Of a stretch of DNA of 64,000 bases, positions 7,960 through 14,425 are shown piece by piece. This DNA is from Aneurinibacillus sp. REN35 (lineage in GTDB: Bacteria > Bacillota > Bacilli > Aneurinibacillales > Aneurinibacillaceae). The notes under the pieces are model-generated. The model had not been told where the DNA came from, made no database searches, and was given only the letters and a program-made list of their open reading frames with translations. The stretch is taken from contig NZ_JBFTXJ020000001.1 of assembly GCF_041379945.2 (NCBI RefSeq), positions 1 to 64,000 of the forward strand. Reading direction: 5' to 3'. Position numbers and translations under genes: made by a program. Positions within the stretch are counted from its first letter, which is position 1; every line of letters starts with the position of its first letter.

Positions 7960-9303
7960 TTATACGGATACAATAGACGGCAAACGCTTTAGCAAGCGAT
8001 GAATGGACTGATTGGCCTCCTGCAGAACGATGTGTTCATCCACCGTTTTCATGATGCGATTCTCCATCAGAATTCGTCCGTTGACCATCGTTGTTTCTAC
8101 GTCGGCCTTGGAAGCGGAATAAACAATTCTGGAGATCAGGTCAACATTATCAGCCGGATAGGCATGGAATTTATTTAAATTTAGAATAGCCAAATCCGCT
8201 TTTTTACCGACTTCAAGACTCCCAATGTCCGCATCCAATCCGGCAGCCCTTGCTCCACCGATGGTCGCCATTTCGAAGACCATTTTTGCATTCATGGACG
8301 TGGGGCCGTGCACAGGCTTCTGAATGAGAGCGGCCAAGCGCATTTCATTAAACATGTCAAGGCTGTTGTTGCAGGGAGCGCCGTCTGCACCCAGGCTCAT
8401 GAAGATCCCTTTATCGAGTAAATCAGGAACTTCTGCGATTCCGGAGGCCAATTTCAGATTTGAGCCTGGACAATGGGCGACTTTCACTTTTCTGTCCTTG
8501 ATGATTTGTTTTTCTTCCTCATCAAGCCAGACGCAGTGGGCCAGGATGAGCCGTTCGTTGGCTACGCCAATGGAGTCGAGGTAGACGACGTTGCGCATCC
8601 CACGCTCCGATTCGACGAGAGCGATTTCGGACCGGTTTTCGGATGCATGCGTATGAATCATCGTATTATACGTAGCGGAGAGATCGCGCACGGCTGTAAG
8701 CAAGTCTTCCGTACATGAGACGACAAAGCGCGGACAGAAGGCATACTGAATGCGTCCGTTATCATAGTTGTGCCATTTCTCCAGCAGATCGACGCTTTCC
8801 TGGATGGATGCATCGGTTTGTTCATGCAGAAGCTTCGGCACATCTCCACCGCGATCCATCATAACTTTGCCGGATAGAGCACGTATGCCGCTTTGGGCGA
8901 TCGCCTGAAGAGCCGAATCGGTATGATGCACGGTCTCCATATCTACGATGCAGGTTGTACCGCTTTGGATCAATTCACCGATTCCAAGCATAGCAGAGTA
9001 ATAAATGGATTCTTCATCATGGGCGGCTTCTAGCGGCCAAATCCGTTTTTTTAGCCAATCGAGCAGTTCCAAATCATCGGCCTGTCCTCTAAACAGGGTT
9101 TGACAGAGATGGATATGCGTCTGCACGAAGCCTGGAATGACAACTCGATTCGCCGCATTGATGACTTTGTCTGCCTGTTCATAGCGCAGGTTCGGACCGA
9201 TGTCTTTGATTCGATCCCCTTCGATGTAAATGTCGCCTGTTAAAATAAGGTCGTTTGCATCCATTGTGATGATCTGTGCATTTTTAATCAGGGTGGTTTC
9301 CAT
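7960..9303 (-). CDS. SsnA/TrzN-like amidohydrolase, probable guanine-type deaminase
   Basis: A 447-residue metal-dependent hydrolase of the amidohydrolase superfamily, in the cytosine/guanine/8-oxoguanine deaminase and atrazine chlorohydrolase branch. Metal ligands are visible: the HxH in VQTHIHLCQTLFRG, His in IHTHASEN, His in LAHCVWLDEEE and Asp in SLGADGAPCNN. This family replaces exocyclic amino groups of purines or related rings with oxygen. Since it lies between a nucleoside hydrolase and an NCS2 purine permease under a purine-type riboswitch, conversion of guanine to xanthine is the likeliest role. 8-oxoguanine or thioadenosine-type substrates remain possible. METTLIK at 9303 is preferred to ATG 9309 because of AAGGCGGG spacing. 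Confidence 0.8.
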   Translation of the reverse strand: METTLIKNAQIITMDANDLILTGDIYIEGDRIKDIGPNLRYEQADKVINAANRVVIPGFVQTHIHLCQTLFRGQADDLELLDWLKKRIWPLEAAHDEESIYYSAMLGIGELIQSGTTCIVDMETVHHTDSALQAIAQSGIRALSGKVMMDRGGDVPKLLHEQTDASIQESVDLLEKWHNYDNGRIQYAFCPRFVVSCTEDLLTAVRDLSATYNTMIHTHASENRSEIALVESERGMRNVVYLDSIGVANERLILAHCVWLDEEEKQIIKDRKVKVAHCPGSNLKLASGIAEVPDLLDKGIFMSLGADGAPCNNSLDMFNEMRLAALIQKPVHGPTSMNAKMVFEMATIGGARAAGLDADIGSLEVGKKADLAILNLNKFHAYPADNVDLISRIVYSASKADVETTMVNGRILMENRIMKTVDEHIVLQEANQSIHRLLKRLPSIVSV

Positions 9304-9358
9304 ATACATCCCGCCTTCTTTATGTTCTGTATGATAAGCACGTTTGGTATAAACGTCT

Positions 9359-10759
9359 TTAGACGCGGTATATCATGTTAATAATAAAAGCCAGACTGAT
9401 AAAGTGAACGGTCCAAGTTACTTCGTGGTGGCGTCCTGTCAGGACCTTCAGTAGGCTGTACGAAATGAAGCCAAAGGCAAGCCCCTGGGTAATGCTGAAG
9501 GTTAAAGGCATCATGATGATGGTGAGGAAGGCTGGCACCAGCTCCGTAAAATCATCGAACGGAATGTGTCGAATCTCGTTGAACATGAAAACGCCTACAA
9601 GAATGAGCACCGGTGCGGTCGCAAATCCGGGGATGAGCGTAACCAGCGGTGTGAAAAGGAGGGCCAGCATAAAAAATCCTGCCACTACTAGCGCTGTTAA
9701 GCCGGTTTTTCCTCCTTCTGAAATACCTGTGGCATTTTCTACATATACATTCATCGCTGTGGTACCCAATGTGGCGCTGCCCATTGTAGCAAATGCGTCC
9801 GCCACAAAAGCTCGGTTTAAGTTGGGGATCTCCCCATTCTTATCTACCAGCCCCGCCTTGTTTGCCAATCCCAGCAGCGTTGCGGAATTATCGAACAGCT
9901 CCACAATCGTAAAGGAGAAGATGACAGAAACGATGCCATAGGCAAGTGCGGCTTTAATGTCCATGTGCAGGAAGGTATCCGCAACGCTCGGCATCGAAAA
10001 AGAGATGATATTGCTGATGCTTGCCGGTGCCTGCGAAGCGCCTACAATCATGGACAGTACGGTTGTGGCAATAATGCTGATGACGAGTGCGCCTTTGACG
10101 CCCCGGGCGATGAGAAGGGCAGTTAACATGAGTCCGGTAAGTGCAATGAGCACCCCGGGAGAATGGAGATTGCCTAAAGAGACGATCGTATCTTTGCTGC
10201 TGATTACCAAACCGGCATTTTTCAATCCGATTAAAGCGATAAATAAGCCAACTCCCACTCCGATAGCGGAGCGCAGTGATTGGGGGACGGCAGCAATGAT
10301 TTTTTTTCGCACCCCGGTGATGGTAAGGATGAGAAAGACAACCCCCGATATAAACACCGCTCCCAGGCCTGTCTGCCATGTTAGTCCCATTCCCAGCACG
10401 ACTGTATACGTAAAGAAAGCGTTGAGTCCCATGCCCGGACCGACGGCAACCGGCATGTTTGCCATCAGGGCATACATTAGCGTGCCGAAAATGCAGGAGA
10501 AAATGGTGGCTGCCACAGCTGCTTCTTTCGGAATGCCTGCATCTGAAAGAATAAGAGGATTCACGAAAATGATATAGCTCATTGTCATAAACGTAGTCAT
10601 GCCTGCAATAAACTCTGTTTTAGGAGTAGTGTTGCGCTCGCTCAGCCGAAAGAAATTTTCGAGCCACCCGCGTTTAACCGCTGCATTCGGAGGTGCAAGT
10701 ACGTCTTCTTCTGTTTCAAGCGCCTGATCCGCTTCCTGTAATGGAGGATGTATGCTCAT
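9359..10759 (-). CDS. NCS2 family purine permease (AzgA/PbuG type)
   Basis: A 466-residue polytopic membrane protein with about 12-14 hydrophobic helices. The substrate-site helix motifs of the adenine/guanine/hypoxanthine branch are present: AGMTTFMTMSYIIFVNP near the N-terminus, MPVAVGPGMGLNAFFTY in TM3 and ATMGSATLGTTAMNVYVENA in TM10. It should take up purine bases by proton symport. AGGGAGAA precedes the ATG. It is the first gene after a variant purine riboswitch and terminator (10859-10971), and the downstream amidohydrolase follows after 55 bases. The long leader (about 260 bases) also carries an unused AAGGGAGGTG site. Confidence 0.9.
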   Translation of the reverse strand: MSIHPPLQEADQALETEEDVLAPPNAAVKRGWLENFFRLSERNTTPKTEFIAGMTTFMTMSYIIFVNPLILSDAGIPKEAAVAATIFSCIFGTLMYALMANMPVAVGPGMGLNAFFTYTVVLGMGLTWQTGLGAVFISGVVFLILTITGVRKKIIAAVPQSLRSAIGVGVGLFIALIGLKNAGLVISSKDTIVSLGNLHSPGVLIALTGLMLTALLIARGVKGALVISIIATTVLSMIVGASQAPASISNIISFSMPSVADTFLHMDIKAALAYGIVSVIFSFTIVELFDNSATLLGLANKAGLVDKNGEIPNLNRAFVADAFATMGSATLGTTAMNVYVENATGISEGGKTGLTALVVAGFFMLALLFTPLVTLIPGFATAPVLILVGVFMFNEIRHIPFDDFTELVPAFLTIIMMPLTFSITQGLAFGFISYSLLKVLTGRHHEVTWTVHFISLAFIINMIYRV

Positions 10760-10858
10760 CTAGATTCTCCCTTCGCTTTTTCTTTTACCCGAGGCCGGCT
10801 TTAGCTTCTGCTATACAAATACAACATGGTTGAAGTTGTTCACCTCCCTTATACACAT

Positions 10859-10915
10859 AAAAAAACCTAGCCGGAGAAAGAAGCGATGAGAATCCACTTC
10901 TCTCTCGTAGCTAGG
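10859..10915 (-). terminator. Riboswitch expression-platform terminator, permease side
   Basis: On the minus strand CCTAGC-TAC-GAGAGAGAAG pairs with CTTCTTTCTC-CG-GCTAGG and is followed by seven T. The 5' arm contains the 3' strand of aptamer stem P1, so ligand-stabilised P1 should prevent the terminator: a predicted ON switch. Confidence 0.85.
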
Positions 10916-10971
10916 AAATTTATGGTTTCCAATAGAAACCCCCAACCCATATTGCTGGGGTTATACGAGAG
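10902..10971 (-). promoter_or_regulatory. Variant guanine-class riboswitch aptamer, permease side
   Basis: Read on the minus strand, P1 is CTCTCGTA/TACGAGAG. J1/2 is TAA, P2 is CCCCAGC/GTTGGGG with loop AATATGG, J2/3 is GTTTCTA, and P3 is GGAAA/TTTCC with loop CCATAAA. The loop GG and CC that form the kissing pairs are kept, as are the GTTTCTA and first-J1/2 core bases of guanine/adenine aptamers. The P3-P1 junction reads TAGC, one base longer than the junction of the xpt-type guanine aptamer around the ligand-pairing Cyt74. The plus-strand aptamer at 11225 has the same junction, so the change is shared and should alter ligand choice. Confidence 0.82.
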
Positions 10972-11016
10972 ATATGAAATTGTGAAGGAATCGCAAGTTG
11001 CAAACTCATGTTTTGA

Positions 11017-11045
11017 ATTTTAAGAATATTTAATTTGCATGTCAA
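11017..11045 (-). promoter_or_regulatory. Sigma-A promoter for the permease-amidohydrolase unit
   Basis: On the minus strand a consensus TTGACA and TAAAAT are separated by exactly 17 bases; transcription would start about 40 bases before the aptamer. Confidence 0.75.
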
Positions 11046-11140
11046 GCGAGAAAAATAGTGTGAGAATGAGAAAAAAGGTGAATTCTGTCGCAGTAAGCAG
11101 ATAAATTTTAAATAATAAGAAAAATGGGAAAATTATAGGT

Positions 11141-11169
11141 TTGAAGTTTGAAAAACAAAAAAATATAGT
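11141..11169 (+). promoter_or_regulatory. Sigma-A-type promoter for the xanthine dehydrogenase operon
   Basis: TTGAAG and TATAGT are 17 bases apart, about 50 bases before the plus-strand aptamer. The divergent minus-strand promoter lies about 100 bases away, leaving room for a shared operator, but no clear palindrome was seen. Confidence 0.5.
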
Positions 11170-11224
11170 GGTACTCAATTACAGCTAACGACAGCAAAAA
11201 TGAAAAATTCATACTTTCTTAGGC

Positions 11225-11291
11225 CTCGTATAGCCTCGAAAATACGGTTCGAGGGTCTCTACAGGAATACCGTTAATTTCCTAGCTACGAG
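11225..11291 (+). promoter_or_regulatory. Variant guanine-class riboswitch aptamer, xanthine dehydrogenase side
   Basis: P1 is CTCGTA/TACGAG, J1/2 is TAG, and P2 is CCTCGAA/TTCGAGG with loop AATACGG. J2/3 is GTCTCTACA, and P3 is GGAA/TTCC-type with a loop beginning CCGTTAA. The loop-loop GG/CC pairs and the U47/U51-equivalent bases are conserved. The P3-P1 junction is TAGC, identical to the minus-strand aptamer and one base longer than in standard guanine or adenine aptamers. It precedes the xanthine dehydrogenase operon, so xanthine, urate or hypoxanthine are plausible ligands. Published guanine-class variants with altered cores do recognise other purines, including xanthine; whether this is one of them needs a covariance search. 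Confidence 0.82.
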
Positions 11292-11332
11292 AAAAAACAC
11301 ACCGGTTGTTTTTTCTCGTAGCTAGTTTTTTT
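11281..11332 (+). terminator. Riboswitch expression-platform terminator, xanthine dehydrogenase side
   Basis: An 18-base perfect stem begins CTAGCTACGAG and ends CTCGTAGCTAG, with a 9-base loop, followed by seven T. Its 5' arm includes the TAGC junction and the 3' strand of P1, and its 3' arm repeats the 5' strand of P1. Ligand binding should therefore favour read-through (ON switch). Confidence 0.9.
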
Positions 11333-11356
11333 ATGAAGAGGTAAAGGAGGAAGACG

Positions 11357-11833
11357 ATGATAAAAAAAGAGATAGCATTCACCATCAATCAAAAGCCGGT
11401 TATTGTCTCTGTTCATCCTGCCAAAACGCTGCTTGACGTACTGCGTGAAGATTTACAGCTCACGGGGGGAAAGGAATGCTGCGGCAAAGGGGAATGTGGA
11501 AGCTGTTCGGTATTGATCCAAAACGAAGCCGTTTGTTCGTGTCTCATTCTTGCGGGCCAGGTGGAAGGGGAGGACATCACGACGGTGGAAGGGATTGGCA
11601 CAATGGGGGAAATGGATAGGTTGCAGGAAGCCTTTGTCGAGGAGGGAGCCACACAATGCGGCTACTGTACGCCCGGAATTATTGTGGCAGCGCGCGCCTA
11701 CTTAAACAGCATTGACCATATCCCGAGCAGCGATGAAATTAAAGACGCGCTGGCAGGCAATCTATGCCGCTGTACAGGCTATACGAAAATCATACACGCT
11801 GTAGGCAGGGCAGCCCAGCGGCAGTTCGCATGA
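11357..11833 (+). CDS. pucE: Xanthine dehydrogenase [2Fe-2S] subunit
   Basis: A 158-residue small subunit of a three-subunit molybdenum hydroxylase. The plant-ferredoxin-type cluster (CCGKGECGSCSV, near residue 40) and the second helical cluster (CGYCTPGII ... LCRCTGYTKI) are both complete. It passes electrons from the Mo site to the FAD subunit. AAAGGAGGAAGACG lies right after the riboswitch terminator, so this is the first gene of pucEABCD-moaA. Its stop touches the next start (TGA-GTG). The small-subunit-first order resembles other Firmicute xanthine dehydrogenase clusters. Confidence 0.93.
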   Translation: MIKKEIAFTINQKPVIVSVHPAKTLLDVLREDLQLTGGKECCGKGECGSCSVLIQNEAVCSCLILAGQVEGEDITTVEGIGTMGEMDRLQEAFVEEGATQCGYCTPGIIVAARAYLNSIDHIPSSDEIKDALAGNLCRCTGYTKIIHAVGRAAQRQFA

Positions 11834-12967
11834 GTGGAGGTGAGCGCGCTGAATATTTTTCGTACATTGGTGAGCAGAGTACGTACAGAGCAAAAAACCA
11901 CGTTTGCTACAGTGCTCAACAGCGAGAATCCGGCAGAGATCGGACACCACGTACTGTTTGATGCCGACGGCCACGTTATTTGTGCAGCAGGAAAAGCAGA
12001 AATACGTCTGCCCCACATTCCCGTAACGCAAGTCTCTGTTCAGTCGATCGTGATGGGGGGCAGGAAGATGGAGGTTCTGATCGAACCGTTTGAAGCCAAG
12101 CCGACACTGGTTATTATGGGCAGCGGGCATATTGCAGAGTATATCGCTGCGCTGGGCAGTTTGCTCTCTTATGAGATTGTCATTGTTGATGATCGAAGCG
12201 AATATGCCAATTCGCGTACATTTCCGTACGCTAAACGCATTCACTGCGGAAGCTTTGCAGATATTTTGCCTCAGGTGGCGCTTCACTCCAGAAGCTTTGC
12301 GATTCTGGTCACCCGGGGACATCAAACAGATGCGGTTTGTTTAGAACATTTGCTTACTTGCAATATACCATACATTGGTATGGTAGGAAGTAGGCGTAAA
12401 ATTCGAAGCATATTTTCGCTGCTTAGAGACCGGGGGATAGAGCCTGAAGCCCATCCGAATATTCATGCACCGGTCGGGCTCGACATCCATTCCGAAACCC
12501 CGCAGGAAATCGCGCTGTCGATTTTAGCGGAGATTCAGCTCGTTCGTGCAGGTGGCTCCGGCAGGCCGCTGTCCGTCCTGCATAAGCAGGAGAATATTCA
12601 TCCGCACGGCAAGCAGCGGGGAGAAGTGGATGTGTCTGTCTGGGAGCGGCTCGCTTATGCCCGAGAACAGCAGGAGTCCTGTGCTCTCGTAACCATTATC
12701 GGAAGCAGCGGCCATGTACCGCGTGGGGTGGGCAGCCGCATGCTTGTATGGGAAAGCGGGAAAACCTACGGAACGATCGGTGGGGGCAGAAGGGAGAGCG
12801 AGATCATTGAAGCGGCCCGTCACGCTCTCTATACTGGAACACCTGTGCGGCAAGAGGTGGATTTTAGCGGCAGCTACAACTCATTTCAGCCGGTTTGCGG
12901 AGGAAGATATACGTTTTTTGTTCAGCCGTATATTCCTGTCTCTGCATCGCAGGTCCAGGAAGTGTAA
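11834..12967 (+). CDS. pucA: XdhC/CoxI-family molybdenum cofactor insertion factor
   Basis: A 377-residue accessory protein related to XdhC, which binds sulfurated molybdenum cofactor and loads it into xanthine dehydrogenase. A short N-terminal domain is followed by the XdhC Rossmann domain (LVIMGSGHIAEYIAALG near residue 93, IGMVGSRRKIRSIF, TPQEIALSILAEIQLVR). After that comes a C-terminal segment with the motifs normally found at the XdhC N-terminus (GSSGHVPRGVGSRML, GTIGGGRRESEI). The order thus looks rearranged or doubled relative to common XdhC. GTG 11834 is the first start after the pucE stop; GTG 11840 is an alternative. Confidence 0.85.
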   Translation: MEVSALNIFRTLVSRVRTEQKTTFATVLNSENPAEIGHHVLFDADGHVICAAGKAEIRLPHIPVTQVSVQSIVMGGRKMEVLIEPFEAKPTLVIMGSGHIAEYIAALGSLLSYEIVIVDDRSEYANSRTFPYAKRIHCGSFADILPQVALHSRSFAILVTRGHQTDAVCLEHLLTCNIPYIGMVGSRRKIRSIFSLLRDRGIEPEAHPNIHAPVGLDIHSETPQEIALSILAEIQLVRAGGSGRPLSVLHKQENIHPHGKQRGEVDVSVWERLAYAREQQESCALVTIIGSSGHVPRGVGSRMLVWESGKTYGTIGGGRRESEIIEAARHALYTGTPVRQEVDFSGSYNSFQPVCGGRYTFFVQPYIPVSASQVQEV

Positions 12968-12971
12968 AGGG

Positions 12972-13550
12972 ATGTACGCTGCCATTTTACTCGCTGCAGG
13001 TCAATCCTCAAGAATGGGCCAGCCAAAGGGGCTGCTGCCATGGGAGGGAGTTCCGCTGCTGGTCTATCAGATTGCGCAGCTCGAGAAATCTCGCATTGAT
13101 CATATTATTCTTGTACTCGGGCATCAGCCGGAACGATATCAAGCGCTTGTTTCCGAGCGGACGCATGTGGTCTGGAATGAGGAATGGAAGCAGGGAAAGA
13201 CCCGTTCAATCATCAAAGGACTTACGGCTCTCTCCCCAGATTGTGAGGCGGTTTTATTTGTAAATATTGATCAGCCGGTATCCGCCGGGAGCATTGACCG
13301 GCTCCTTGCTGCGTACGAGGAGGAAGAGGGGGATATTTACATTCCTGTTGCAGGCGGCACAAGAGGACATCCCGTTCTGTTTTCATCGCGTCTGCTGCCT
13401 GCTCTTTCCGCCATTACGGAAGAAGGACTCGGGTTAAAGGGGGTTATCAGGGACGAACAAAATAAAATCGTGTCTGTGCATATGTCGGATGCATCTGTGC
13501 TGTATAACTTTAATACACCCGCAGACTATGAAAAGGGGAGAGGGATATGA
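12972..13550 (+). CDS. pucB: MobA-like nucleotidyltransferase for xanthine dehydrogenase cofactor
   Basis: A 192-residue protein with the GT-A nucleotidyltransferase signature LLAAGQSSRMGQPKGLLPW at the N-terminus and a metal-binding FVNIDQPVSA loop mid-protein. This is the MocA/PucB group that transfers CMP to molybdopterin for xanthine dehydrogenase-type enzymes. The ATG lies 5 bases after the pucA stop, with AAAGGG at short spacing. Its stop overlaps the pucC start (ATGA), a sign of translational coupling. The long in-frame upstream extension is inside pucA and was not used. Confidence 0.88.
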   Translation: MYAAILLAAGQSSRMGQPKGLLPWEGVPLLVYQIAQLEKSRIDHIILVLGHQPERYQALVSERTHVVWNEEWKQGKTRSIIKGLTALSPDCEAVLFVNIDQPVSAGSIDRLLAAYEEEEGDIYIPVAGGTRGHPVLFSSRLLPALSAITEEGLGLKGVIRDEQNKIVSVHMSDASVLYNFNTPADYEKGRGI

Positions 13551-14425
13551 GAGTTTCGGAGATTGAGCTGATTTCACCAACGTCTGTATTGGAATGCCTT
13601 ACATATTTGGCGAATTCCGGCCGCACCGCCCGACTGCTTGCAGGCGGAACCGATGCGGTGGTTCAGATGAAGGAGGGAATACGGCGTCCTGATATTTGGA
13701 TTAATATAAAAGGCTTGAAAGAACTGCGTTTTATCCGGGAAGAGGAGGATGGCATTCATATCGGTCCGCTTACGACCCACACCGATGTGTTTCGTTCCTC
13801 TCTGCTGCAGGGAAAGGCGGATGCGCTGGTTGAAGCCTGTCGTGAGGTCGGTGCTGCACAAATTCGGAACATGGGGACGATTGGCGGCAATCTCGCTACC
13901 GCTTCTCCGGCCGGTGATACGATTCCTGCCCTGTATTTATATAATACCGAGCTTGAACTGCAGTCTCTATCCGGTCGGCGAAGAGTACGAATCGAGGATT
14001 TCTTTCACGGTCCGCGTCGTACAGAACTGAGGGAGCACGAGATGATCACATCGATTGTGATCCAGCCGCAGAAGCCGAATGAATGCTCCATTTTTCAGAA
14101 GCTGGGTCCGCGCAAGGCCCAAGCCATTTCCATCGTCAATGTAGCCATTATGCTGACGATGGGTCCAGGCTCACGAGAGTGTTTGGGCGGAAGAATTGCG
14201 CTTGGCTCTGTGGGACCGACCATTGTGCGGGCAAGAAAATGTGAGGGGATGCTGGCGTGTGCGCCGCTCACAGATGAATGTATACACGATATCGGCAAGA
14301 TGGCGTGGAAGGAAGTGGCGCCGATTTCGGATATCCGGGCTTCGGCTGAATATCGACGAGACATGACCAGCGCGTTGGTTGAACGGGGATTATACCGGTT
14401 GATAAAAAGGTGGGAAGCAAAATGA
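13547..14425 (+). CDS. pucC: Xanthine dehydrogenase FAD-binding subunit
   Basis: A 292-residue medium subunit of the CoxM/XdhB type. The two FAD-pyrophosphate signatures are present: LLAGGTDAVVQMKEG near residue 33 and NMGTIGGNLATASPAGD near residue 108, followed by the C-terminal CO-dehydrogenase flavoprotein domain. It carries electrons from the Fe-S subunit to NAD or another acceptor. It overlaps pucB by four bases and the next gene by four bases, so the complex is made from one tightly coupled transcript. Confidence 0.92.
   Translation: MRVSEIELISPTSVLECLTYLANSGRTARLLAGGTDAVVQMKEGIRRPDIWINIKGLKELRFIREEEDGIHIGPLTTHTDVFRSSLLQGKADALVEACREVGAAQIRNMGTIGGNLATASPAGDTIPALYLYNTELELQSLSGRRRVRIEDFFHGPRRTELREHEMITSIVIQPQKPNECSIFQKLGPRKAQAISIVNVAIMLTMGPGSRECLGGRIALGSVGPTIVRARKCEGMLACAPLTDECIHDIGKMAWKEVAPISDIRASAEYRRDMTSALVERGLYRLIKRWEAK

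Noticed and set aside
9957-10577. A 206-residue plus-strand frame inside the NCS2 permease gene
   Set aside because: Antisense shadow of a membrane protein; composition is Met/Thr-rich and there is no ribosome site.
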